NCBI GenBank assembly: GCA_964437445.1
Contig: CAYTGR010000004.1
Location: 1 to 64,000 of the forward strand
Length of the DNA stretch: 64,000 nucleotides
Origin: CAYTGR01 sp964437445
Lineage (GTDB): Bacteria; Chloroflexota; Anaerolineae; B4-G1; SLSP01
Direction: 5' to 3'
Numbering within the stretch: the stretch's first letter is position 1; each line of letters starts with the position of its first letter. The translations under genes and the position numbers were made by a program. Below, piece after piece: positions 57,467-64,000 of this stretch. Under the pieces are notes generated by a model. The model worked only from the letters and a program-made list of their open reading frames with translations, had not been told where the DNA came from and made no database searches.

Positions 57467-59045
57467 ACAGTCGGTACAGCTGACCGGTCAGCAGCGTGTG
57501 GCGCGCGCCGCTGTTCTGGTCACGCTTTTGTTTGCCCTCAGCCGTATCCTAGGGCTGGCGCGCACGGTCGTCTTCGGCTTCTATTTCGGCACCGGCCCGG
57601 AGATGGACGCTTATAACTACGCGGCCCGGATCTCGGAGTTGCTCTTCAACGTGGTTGCCGGGGGGGCGTTGGGTTCGGCGTTCATCCCGATTTTCACCGG
57701 GCGACTGACCCGTGAGGACCGGCGCGGCGCGTGGCAGCTGGCGGCGGCGTTGATCAATTGGGTGCTGGCTTTGCTGGCGGCGTTGAGCCTGCTGGCGGCG
57801 CTCGGCGCGCCGTGGTTGATGCGGACGGTCATCGCTCCCCAAGCGGAGCCGGCCATCCAGGCCCGCGCGGTGTTGTTGTTGCGGGTGATGTTGCTCACGC
57901 CGGCCATTTTTGGCGTCAGCGGCATTGTCATGGGGGCGCTCAACGGCTGCCAGCACTTCCTGCTGCCGGCACTGGCACCGATTTTTTACAACCTGGCGCT
58001 GATCGGGGGCGCAGTCTGGGGTGGCCAGACCGGGAACGGCACCTTCGGTGCGGCGGTCGGTACCGTGGTCGGGGCGCTGCTCCATCTGGGCGTGCAGGTG
58101 CCGGGGCTGATCCAGCAACGTGCCCGCTACACGCTGACATTAGGGCTGGCCGACCCTGAAGTCCGCGCAGTGGGGCGGCTGCTGTTGCCGCGCGTTTTTG
58201 GTGTCGCTGCCGTCCAGTTCAATTTTGTGATCACCAACAATCTGGCCTCCGGTCTGGGGGCCGGCGTGGTCTCGGTGCTGGCCTACGCCTGGATGCTGGT
58301 CCTGCTGCCCAACGTCATGGCGCAAGCGATCGGGACGACAGTGTTCCCCACCTTCTCCGCGCAGGCCGCCCGGCGCGAGCTCGGTGCGTTGCGTGAGACG
58401 CTCTCGGCGGCGCTGCGAACGGTGATCGCGCTGTTGTTACCCGCAGCCGTGGGCTTGATGGTGTTGGGCCGGCCGGTGGTGGCGCTGGCGTTTGAGCGCG
58501 GGGCTTTCTCCGCCGGCTCCACGACCGATGTGGCCTGGGCGCTGGCGCTCTTCTCCGTGGGGCTGATCGGACATGCTACCATTGAGGTGCTGGCGCGCGC
58601 TTTTTATGCTTTGCACGACACCTGGACGCCGGCGCTGGCCGCGGCCGGGGCCGTCGTGATCAATGTTGCCTTGGGCCTGACGTTGCCCCTGCTCTTCAGC
58701 GCGCTGCACCTGCCGCCGCACGGCGGGCTGGCGTTGGCCAACGGGCTGGCGGCCCTGGCCGAGATGACGGCATTGCTGGTCTTGATCGGCCCACGGTTGG
58801 GCGGGTTGGACGGGCGGCAGCTCCGCAGCGTGACGTTCCGCGTGGGCGGAGCGGCATTGGGGATGGCGGCGCTCGTGGTGGGGTGGTTGCAAGTTGCGCC
58901 CGCAAAGGCGCTCTGGCAGAGTTTAGGGGGGCTGGTGGTCGGGGGGGTAGGTTACGTCGCGCTGGGAATGGTCTTGCGCATTGAGGAATTGCCCGGCGCC
59001 CTGCGTCTTTTCCTGCGCCGTCGTGCGGAGAACGTGGCCGACTGA
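57456..59045 (+). CDS. murJ: Lipid II flippase MurJ
   Basis: 529 aa, about 14 membrane helices, MOP superfamily. LLFALSRILGLARTVVFGFYFG, ISELLFNVVAGGALGSAFIP and the later VLARAFYALHDTWTPALAA are recognisable MurJ stretches. It translocates lipid II across the membrane. Starts inside the MBL-fold gene; GAAGAAGGA upstream. Links with murA at 60.2 kb and mrdA at 12 kb. Confidence 0.95.
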   Translation: MPGEQSVQLTGQQRVARAAVLVTLLFALSRILGLARTVVFGFYFGTGPEMDAYNYAARISELLFNVVAGGALGSAFIPIFTGRLTREDRRGAWQLAAALINWVLALLAALSLLAALGAPWLMRTVIAPQAEPAIQARAVLLLRVMLLTPAIFGVSGIVMGALNGCQHFLLPALAPIFYNLALIGGAVWGGQTGNGTFGAAVGTVVGALLHLGVQVPGLIQQRARYTLTLGLADPEVRAVGRLLLPRVFGVAAVQFNFVITNNLASGLGAGVVSVLAYAWMLVLLPNVMAQAIGTTVFPTFSAQAARRELGALRETLSAALRTVIALLLPAAVGLMVLGRPVVALAFERGAFSAGSTTDVAWALALFSVGLIGHATIEVLARAFYALHDTWTPALAAAGAVVINVALGLTLPLLFSALHLPPHGGLALANGLAALAEMTALLVLIGPRLGGLDGRQLRSVTFRVGGAALGMAALVVGWLQVAPAKALWQSLGGLVVGGVGYVALGMVLRIEELPGALRLFLRRRAENVAD

Positions 59046-59053
59046 CGCGGCCC

Positions 59054-59095
59054 CTGGTCCGTGCTCTGTGGTCCGTGGTCTGTGGTCTGTGGTCG
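59054..59095 (+). repeat. Heptamer array (GTGGTCT-like), 6 units
   Basis: CTGGTCC, GTGCTCT, GTGGTCC, GTGGTCT, GTGGTCT, GTGGTCG. It is followed by AGGTAGCAATTTATGA, an arm of element C. Confidence 0.85.
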
Positions 59096-59119
59096 TGAAC
59101 CTATGGCAGGTAGCAATTT

Positions 59120-59959
59120 ATGAGACCTGAGGTTGGTCGGGCTTTGATTACCCTCACGACCGACTTTGGCCTGCGGGATGGGTATGGTGGCGTCATGAAG
59201 GGCGTCATCGCCGGGATCGCGCCGCAGGCGACGGTGATTGACCTGACGCACGAGATCACGCCGCAGGATGTGCGCAGCGCGGCCTATCTGCTCTGGGCGA
59301 CGCTGCCGTACTTCCCGCCGGAGACGGTGCACCTGGCGGTGGTGGATCCCGGCGTGGGCACAGCGCGACGGGCGCTCGCGGCCTGGACGCCCTGGGGCTA
59401 TCTGGTTGGCCCTGACAACGGGCTTTTCTCCTACGTTTGGGCCGCCGCGCCGCCGGAGCTGGTGGTGGAGCTGACCAACCCCGCCTACCGGCTGCCGGCG
59501 CTCAGCGTCACCTTCCACGGGCGCGATCTGTTCGCGCCGGCGGCGGCGCATCTGGCCTGCGGCGTCCCGCTGACTGCTTTCGGGCCGCCGGTCTCCGATC
59601 CCGTGCGCTGGCCGTTGCCCCGGCTGGAATGGGTGCCCGGCGCGCTGCGCGGCGAGGTGCTCTACGTGGACCGGTTCGGCAACGGCGTGACCAGTATCGG
59701 CCAGCTGCGTTGGGAAAACGAGGGACTGCGGCTGGTCTCGGCCTTTGGTCAGGGGCCGGCGCTGGAAGTGCAGACGGCGCGCGCCATGGTGCAGGCTGCC
59801 GGCCGGCGGTGGCCGTTGCGCCGCACCTATGGCGAGGTGGCTGCCGGCGAACCGCTGGCGTTGATCGGCAGCGCCGGCCTGCTGGAACTGGCCGTCGCGC
59901 AGGGGAGCGCCGCCGCGTTGGGGGTAACGGTGGGCGCGGAGGTGGTGCTGACCTGGTAG
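59120..59959 (+). CDS. SAM hydroxide adenosyltransferase (DUF62, fluorinase-like)
   Basis: 279 aa. TTDFGLRDGYGGVMKG, VVDPGVGTARR, TFHGRDLFAPAAAHLA and YVDRFGNGVTSI are the SAM-binding motifs of the S-adenosyl-methionine hydrolase (hydroxide adenosyltransferase)/chlorinase-fluorinase superfamily. The usual enzyme splits SAM to adenosine and methionine with hydroxide. No halogenation context is seen. Weak ribosome site. Confidence 0.92.
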   Translation: MRPEVGRALITLTTDFGLRDGYGGVMKGVIAGIAPQATVIDLTHEITPQDVRSAAYLLWATLPYFPPETVHLAVVDPGVGTARRALAAWTPWGYLVGPDNGLFSYVWAAAPPELVVELTNPAYRLPALSVTFHGRDLFAPAAAHLACGVPLTAFGPPVSDPVRWPLPRLEWVPGALRGEVLYVDRFGNGVTSIGQLRWENEGLRLVSAFGQGPALEVQTARAMVQAAGRRWPLRRTYGEVAAGEPLALIGSAGLLELAVAQGSAAALGVTVGAEVVLTW

Positions 59960-59974
59960 CGAGCGGGGGCTGTC

Positions 59975-60060
59975 CACGAATAGACACGAATACACGAATG
60001 GGACACGAATATGCACGAATACACGAATGGGACACGAATAATATACACGAATACACGAAT
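59975..60060 (+). repeat. CACGAAT repeat, 9 copies with variable spacers
   Basis: Nine copies of CACGAAT separated by 1-6 nt, most as A or GGGA, with a higher-order period near 29 bp. In the 244-bp space between the SAM hydrolase and murA. Confidence 0.85.
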
Positions 60061-60117
60061 TACAGGCCGGCAATGCCTGATGACCAGGATGACGGGGGCG
60101 CGGAGCAGCCCTTCTTA

Positions 60118-60180
60118 ATTTGCCATTCGCCATTCGCCATTCGCTATTTGCCATTTGCCATTTGCCATTCGCTATTCGCC
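60118..60180 (+). repeat. Heptamer array (ATTYGCY) x9
   Basis: ATTTGCC, ATTCGCC x2, ATTCGCT, ATTTGCC x3, ATTCGCT, ATTCGCC; exact 7-bp phase. It ends 15 nt before the murA ribosome site. Confidence 0.93.
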
Positions 60181-60203
60181 ATTCCTGTATGAGGAGGAAC
60201 CTT

Positions 60204-61493
60204 ATGCCAGACTACTTTGTGATTGAAGGGGGCGTCCCTTTACGCGGGGAGATTGCGGCGGGGGGCAACAAGAACGCGGCTCTGCCGGCGCTGGCGGCCA
60301 CGTTGTTGACCGATGAACCGGTCATTCTGCGTAATCTGCCGGCCATCCGCGATGTGGAGACGATGGCTAACCTGTTGACCGCGTTAGGCGTGACCGTGCG
60401 CCAGCTGGATGCCCATACCTGGGAACTGCACGCGCGGGAGGTCAGCGCGCCCGATACCGTCGCCCGGCGCGATCTCTTCCGGGCCATTCGCGGCTCCATC
60501 TTGCTGGCCGGTCCGCTGCTGGCGCGGGTGGGTGGACTCCAGGTGCCCCCGCCGGGTGGGGATGTCATCGGCCGGCGGCGGGTGGATACGCATTTCCTCG
60601 CCTTTGAGGCGCTGGGGGCGACGATAGAGGTCAACGGCGATTACCATGTCCACGCCGCCTCTCTGCGCGGGGCCGATATTCTGCTGGATGAGGCCAGCGT
60701 GACCGGGACTGAGAACGCGGTCATGGCGGCGGTGCTGGCGCAAGGGACGACCATCCTGCGCAATGCCGCTTCGGAGCCGCACGTCCAGGACCTCTGCGTG
60801 CTGTTGAACTGCATGGGCGCACAGATTGAGGGGATCGGCACGAACACCCTGACCATCCACGGCGTGGAGCGGCTGCACGGTGCCGACTTCACCATTGGCG
60901 CCGACCACATTGAGGTGGGCAGCTACATTGCGCTGGCGGCGGCGACGCGGGGGGAACTGCTCATCCGCCATGCCGTCCCGGCGCAGATGCGGATGAGCCT
61001 GGCGGTCTTTGAGCGTCTGGGGGTGACGGTAGAGCGCCGGGGTGAGGATCTCTTCGTACCGGCGGCCCAGCCGCGTGAGATTATCCCTGACCTGGGGGGC
61101 GCGATCCCCAAAGTCGCTGATGGCCCCTGGCCGGCCTTCCCGGCCGACCTGATGAGCATCGCCCTGGTGCTGGCCACCCAGTGTAGCGGTGTGGTGCTCT
61201 TCCACGAAAAGATGTTTGAAAGCCGCCTCTTCTTTGTGGATAAGCTGATTGCGATGGGGGCCCGGATTGTGCTCTGCGATCCACACCGGGCGCTGGTCTA
61301 CGGCCCCTCGGCGCTGCGCGGCGAGGAGATGGAAAGCCCCGACATTCGCGCCGGGATGGCGCTGCTGATCGCGGCACTGGCGGCAGAGGGAACCAGCACC
61401 ATCCGCAACATCCGCCAGATTGACCGGGGCTATGAGCAAATTGAAGCGAAACTGCGCCCCCTGGGGGCACGGATAGAGCGGCGCAATGGCTAA
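60204..61493 (+). CDS. murA: UDP-N-acetylglucosamine 1-carboxyvinyltransferase MurA with Asp at the fosfomycin-site position
   Basis: 429 aa, full length. First committed step of peptidoglycan synthesis, joining enolpyruvate to UDP-GlcNAc. K23-N24 (GNKNAAL) bind UDP-GlcNAc. The flexible loop reads PPGGDVIGRRRVDTH, so the usual catalytic Cys (C115 in E. coli) is Asp (D120). This Cys-to-Asp change is known in M. tuberculosis and Chlamydia MurA and makes the enzyme fosfomycin-insensitive. ATG 60204 follows GAGGAGG. Confidence 0.95.
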   Translation: MPDYFVIEGGVPLRGEIAAGGNKNAALPALAATLLTDEPVILRNLPAIRDVETMANLLTALGVTVRQLDAHTWELHAREVSAPDTVARRDLFRAIRGSILLAGPLLARVGGLQVPPPGGDVIGRRRVDTHFLAFEALGATIEVNGDYHVHAASLRGADILLDEASVTGTENAVMAAVLAQGTTILRNAASEPHVQDLCVLLNCMGAQIEGIGTNTLTIHGVERLHGADFTIGADHIEVGSYIALAAATRGELLIRHAVPAQMRMSLAVFERLGVTVERRGEDLFVPAAQPREIIPDLGGAIPKVADGPWPAFPADLMSIALVLATQCSGVVLFHEKMFESRLFFVDKLIAMGARIVLCDPHRALVYGPSALRGEEMESPDIRAGMALLIAALAAEGTSTIRNIRQIDRGYEQIEAKLRPLGARIERRNG

Positions 61494-61546
61494 AGCCGCC
61501 GGGCCAACCTTACAGGCGCTTGACTCTGGCTCACCCATGTTTCACT

Positions 61547-61574
61547 CGTGGTCGGTGGTCCGTTGTCTGTGGTC
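61547..61574 (+). repeat. Heptamer array (YGTGGTC-like), 4 units
   Basis: CGTGGTC, GGTGGTC, CGTTGTC, TGTGGTC, between murA and rdgB. Confidence 0.8.
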
Positions 61575-61592
61575 ATCCTGCGGAGGTTTTTC

Positions 61593-62192
61593 ATGCAACT
61601 CTTGTTAGCGACTCACAACCGGGGCAAGCGCCGTGAGTGGTTGCCTCTCCTGGCCGGGTTGGAGCTGGAACTGCTCCTGCCTGAAGAAGTGGGGTTGACA
61701 ACCGCTGTGGAGGAGACCGGCGCGACCTACGTGGAGAACGCGCTGCTCAAAGCGCGGACGTTGGCGGCGGCCTCGGGGCTGCCGGCGCTGGCGGATGATT
61801 CCGGGCTGGAGGTGGATGCCCTGGACGGGGCGCCGGGGTTGCACTCGGCCCGCTACCAACCGGGTCCTGATCCCGTGCGGTACCGGGCGCTGCTCCAGGC
61901 GCTGGAGGGTGTTCCAGAGGAACAACGGACGGCGCGCTTTCGCTGTGTGGCGGCGCTGGTCCTGCCCGATGGACGCGAATTCGTCACCGAGGGCGTCTGT
62001 GAGGGTTCCATCGCTACCGCTCCGGCCGGCGAAGGGGGATTTGGCTACGATCCGGTCTTCTATCTGCCGGAGCGTGGTTGCACGATGGCGGAACTGCCCG
62101 CCGACGAGAAGAATCGGCTCAGCCATCGGGCGCGCGCGGCGCAAGCCCTGCGTCCGTTCCTGGAGCGTCTCTTGCGCGGCGCAGGACCGTGA
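61593..62192 (+). CDS. rdgB: XTP/dITP diphosphatase (RdgB/HAM1)
   Basis: 199 aa. Removes deaminated purine nucleotides (dITP, XTP). ATHNRGKRREW near the N-terminus, ETGATYVENALLKA, ADDSGLEVDALDGAPGLHSARY and GGFGYDPVF are all family signatures. ATG 61593 follows CGGAGG; a longer in-frame start at 61548 begins in a heptamer repeat. Confidence 0.95.
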   Translation: MQLLLATHNRGKRREWLPLLAGLELELLLPEEVGLTTAVEETGATYVENALLKARTLAAASGLPALADDSGLEVDALDGAPGLHSARYQPGPDPVRYRALLQALEGVPEEQRTARFRCVAALVLPDGREFVTEGVCEGSIATAPAGEGGFGYDPVFYLPERGCTMAELPADEKNRLSHRARAAQALRPFLERLLRGAGP

Positions 62193-62216
62193 TGTAAAAC
62201 GCAGGAGGAGTCTAAC

Positions 62217-62714
62217 ATGAGTGATACGGCGAAGGGGTGCCTGGCGGTCCTCTGTTTTTTCGCCCTGTTGATCCTGCCGGTACTGGCCCTGGCAATTGGT
62301 TGGATCGGCTGGGATTTCCGCACCGGCGCTGAGGCCGGCGGTATCACGGCGGCCGCTTGTTTTCTGCTCATCGTGGGCCTGTTGTTATCCATTCGCCGCC
62401 CTTCCTGGCTGGCGGTGGCGCTTCCCTTTCTGATGGGGTTGGGCTATAACGTCCTGCCCGATTTCATGCCCGGGCCGTTGGACGACACCGTTGTATTGAC
62501 CGGCGGGAGTCTGCTCACTTTCTTGCTCTGGTTGCGGCGGCAGCCGGGAGTGACCTGGCGAATTTCAGGGCCGCTCCTGCTGGCCGGCCTTTATCCGTTG
62601 CTGGGGACGCTGATCCCCGGACCACTGGATGAGTTGATGGTGGCGGCGCTGGGCGCTATGGTGGCTGCCTGGCAGGCATGGCGGCCGGGTAAAGTGGCTC
62701 ATGGTTCCCATTGA
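62217..62714 (+). CDS. Membrane protein with two DUF1232-like segments
   Basis: 165 aa, four to five membrane helices. GYNVLPDFMPGPLDDTVVLTG resembles the DUF1232 core (DLIPDFIP..G..DD), and GTLIPGPLDELMVAALG is a weaker second copy. Function unknown. AGGAGGAG precedes the ATG. Confidence 0.72.
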   Translation: MSDTAKGCLAVLCFFALLILPVLALAIGWIGWDFRTGAEAGGITAAACFLLIVGLLLSIRRPSWLAVALPFLMGLGYNVLPDFMPGPLDDTVVLTGGSLLTFLLWLRRQPGVTWRISGPLLLAGLYPLLGTLIPGPLDELMVAALGAMVAAWQAWRPGKVAHGSH

Positions 62715-62734
62715 ATTGCGGTTAAAAGGACATC

Positions 62735-64000
62735 ATGGATAGTGTTGCCCTGGAACAACAATTGCGCACTTACCGGCCCGCCAACGTGGGGATAGCAGCG
62801 TGGCCGGCCGAGTTTGTCTGGCCGCGCTACGAGGGACTGTCGGTCGGCAATTTGCCGGCGGCGATTGCCGGTTTGTGGGGTGCCGAACTGCCGGATGGTT
62901 TGCTGCCACCACTGCGCGCCGATCTGCTGGCGGGGTTGACCAACGGGGTGGAACGGGTGGTCCTGGTGCTGGTAGACGCGCTGGGTTGGGAGCGGCTGCA
63001 GGCTGCGCTGACCCGCGACCCGGCGCTGAGTTTCCACCGCCTGGCGGCGCAGGGCCGGTTGATCCCGTTGACGAGCGTTTTCCCCTCTACCACCAACAAC
63101 GTGCTCACCACGCTGTGGACCGGTGCGTCGCCGGTCCAGCATGGGCTGCTCGCGTTTACGCTTTATCTGCGCGAGTGGGCCATGGCCGTGGAAGCCATCA
63201 CTTTTTCGCCAACGGCGCACCGCTGGGGCGGCGATTTAGTCCACTGGGGACTGGAACCGGAACGCTTTGTGCCGGTCCCGGGACTGGCGCAAGTCCTGGC
63301 GGCGCAAGGGGTCTCAACGCGGGTTGTGATTCAGGAGAGCCTTACGCGCTCGGCCCTCTCGCGGCTCCTCTACCGGGGTGCGCAGAGCGTGCGGGGCCAC
63401 GTCTCGGCCTCCGATTTCTGGTCAGGGCTGCGGTATGAGCTGCAGCAACACCGGGGTGAACGGCTGTTCCTGCACGGCTACTGGGGCACGCTGGACACCT
63501 TGAGCCACCGGTTCGGTCCTTACGATGACGCGGCCGACGTGGAGGTGCAGACGCTCGCCTGTTTACTGGAAACGGCGTTCTTGCGCGGGCTGACTCCGGC
63601 CGACCGGCGGGGAACTTTGTTGCTCCTGACCGCCGATCACGGTCAGGTGGCGCTCTCTCCCACCAGGGCGTTGCGGTTGGATCAGCAGCCCCTGCTCCGT
63701 GAGGCGTTGTTGCTACCGCCGCTGGGTGAGTTCCGGGCCGCTTTTCTGCACTGCCGCGCCGGGCAGTTCAAAAGAGTGCGCGATTATTTGGCCGAGCAGT
63801 GGGCAGAGGCGTTCACCGTGCTCACGCGCGGGGAATTGTTGCGCAGCGGCCTCCTGGGGCCGGGCGATCCTTACGCCGAAGTGCCCTTCCGGCTGGGTGA
63901 CCTGATCGCCATTGCCCGCGAGCGTTCTTATGTGTCCCCGGATTATTACGCGCCGGTGCAGATGGCCGGCTCGCACGGCAGTCTTACCGCGGCCGAGATG
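62735..64000 (+). CDS. Alkaline phosphatase-superfamily phosphodiesterase, truncated by the window end
   Basis: Runs open to the end (422 codons, no stop). VDALGWERL (first metal Asp), SVFPSTTNNVLTTLWTG (Thr nucleophile), DTLSHRFGP (Asp, His), TADHGQ (Asp-His) and GSHGSL (His) give the full type I phosphodiesterase/nucleotide pyrophosphatase metal site. AAAGGA precedes the ATG. No signal peptide. Cytoplasmic, or an unusual export type. Substrate unknown. Confidence 0.85.
   Translation, partial: MDSVALEQQLRTYRPANVGIAAWPAEFVWPRYEGLSVGNLPAAIAGLWGAELPDGLLPPLRADLLAGLTNGVERVVLVLVDALGWERLQAALTRDPALSFHRLAAQGRLIPLTSVFPSTTNNVLTTLWTGASPVQHGLLAFTLYLREWAMAVEAITFSPTAHRWGGDLVHWGLEPERFVPVPGLAQVLAAQGVSTRVVIQESLTRSALSRLLYRGAQSVRGHVSASDFWSGLRYELQQHRGERLFLHGYWGTLDTLSHRFGPYDDAADVEVQTLACLLETAFLRGLTPADRRGTLLLLTADHGQVALSPTRALRLDQQPLLREALLLPPLGEFRAAFLHCRAGQFKRVRDYLAEQWAEAFTVLTRGELLRSGLLGPGDPYAEVPFRLGDLIAIARERSYVSPDYYAPVQMAGSHGSLTAAEM

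Noticed and set aside
59120..59959. Fluorinase or chlorinase
   Set aside because: Motifs fit the common SAM hydroxide adenosyltransferase; no halogenase context or insertion loop that I can see.
58952..60154. Minus-strand open frame over murJ end, SAM hydrolase and repeats
   Set aside because: Shadow frame; its repeated VFVHIRVPFVYS part is only translated CACGAAT repeat.

Overview
The window is a high-GC bacterial chromosome segment with about 60 protein-coding genes on both strands and no rRNA or tRNA that I could find. Gene style suggests a Chloroflexota (Anaerolineae-like) bacterium: mreBCD-mrdA, a serine/threonine kinase with FHA partners, an inositol-phosphate/CDP-alcohol transferase operon, DHH-CBS-CCA polymerase, UDP-glucuronate decarboxylase, two O-antigen-ligase-type membrane proteins, and abundant 7-bp tandem repeats. 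This assignment is inference. There are two 100-N gaps (4524-4623 and 45069-45168). The second is flanked by an exact 55-bp duplication, which points to a short-read, probably metagenomic, assembly.

Layout. 1-3.2 kb: tldD-tldE (modified-peptide protease pair). 3.2-8.2 kb, minus strand: mrp, a gap-broken peptide deformylase, a cyclic-nucleotide/bPH membrane protein, a glycosyltransferase and a zinc-ribbon cold-shock protein. 8.2-17.2 kb: an anchored zincin-like protein, the cell-shape operon mreB-mreC-mreD-mrdA, and a GH3-like lipid-side protein. 17.2-19.6 kb: kinase, FHA/winged-helix regulator and PP2C/SpoIIE-like phosphatase, a phospho-signalling set. 19.7-24.3 kb: TrkA-type channel protein, small P-loop protein, macro domain protein, two-subunit L-serine dehydratase, THEP1 NTPase. 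24.4-31.5 kb: sugar-nucleotide decarboxylase, O-antigen ligase-like protein, aldo/keto reductase, clan-A glycosidase-like protein, isoaspartyl peptidase, and small proteins. 31.8-36.1 kb: mutL, then an ArsR-ino1-CDP-alcohol phosphatidyltransferase operon under a clear promoter with a palindromic operator. 36.2-45.3 kb: a secreted CAP-subtilase fusion, queA, DHH-CBS-CCA polymerase, and a GT39-like membrane glycosyltransferase. 45.4-51.3 kb, minus strand: ECF S-component-like protein, SDR, EamA transporter, two FHA proteins, RmlD-like reductase, esterase. 51.6-64 kb, plus strand: a glycosidase-like/O-antigen ligase fusion, DUF4230-like protein, truD, MBL hydrolase, murJ, SAM hydrolase, murA, rdgB, and a phosphodiesterase running off the end.

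The most unusual layer is between, and sometimes inside, the genes. At least fifteen loci carry tandem 7-bp (occasionally 8-bp) repeats with different units (CGTGAAR, TGTGGTC, AGCGGTC, ATTYGCY, GTGAGCC, TGCTCAC, CTGATTG and others). They keep 7-bp phase even where the unit changes. Two arrays supply gene stop codons and others lie in coding sequence. Two further dispersed families, a double-hairpin palindromic element (A) and a 40-50 bp element ending in GGGGAATTCCC (B), sit beside one another in several intergenic spaces. Several genes also have a TATAAT-like box only 6-7 nt before the ATG, suggesting leaderless mRNAs.

Functionally the window combines envelope building (Mre, MrdA, MurA, MurJ, glycosyltransferases, O-antigen ligases), phosphoinositide-type lipid synthesis, phospho-protein signalling and housekeeping of tRNA, nucleotides and DNA. 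Several enzymes have altered catalytic residues: MurA has Asp in place of the usual Cys; the GH3 protein, the clan-A domain of the fusion, the SDR and the ImmA-like protein all lack canonical active-site residues.
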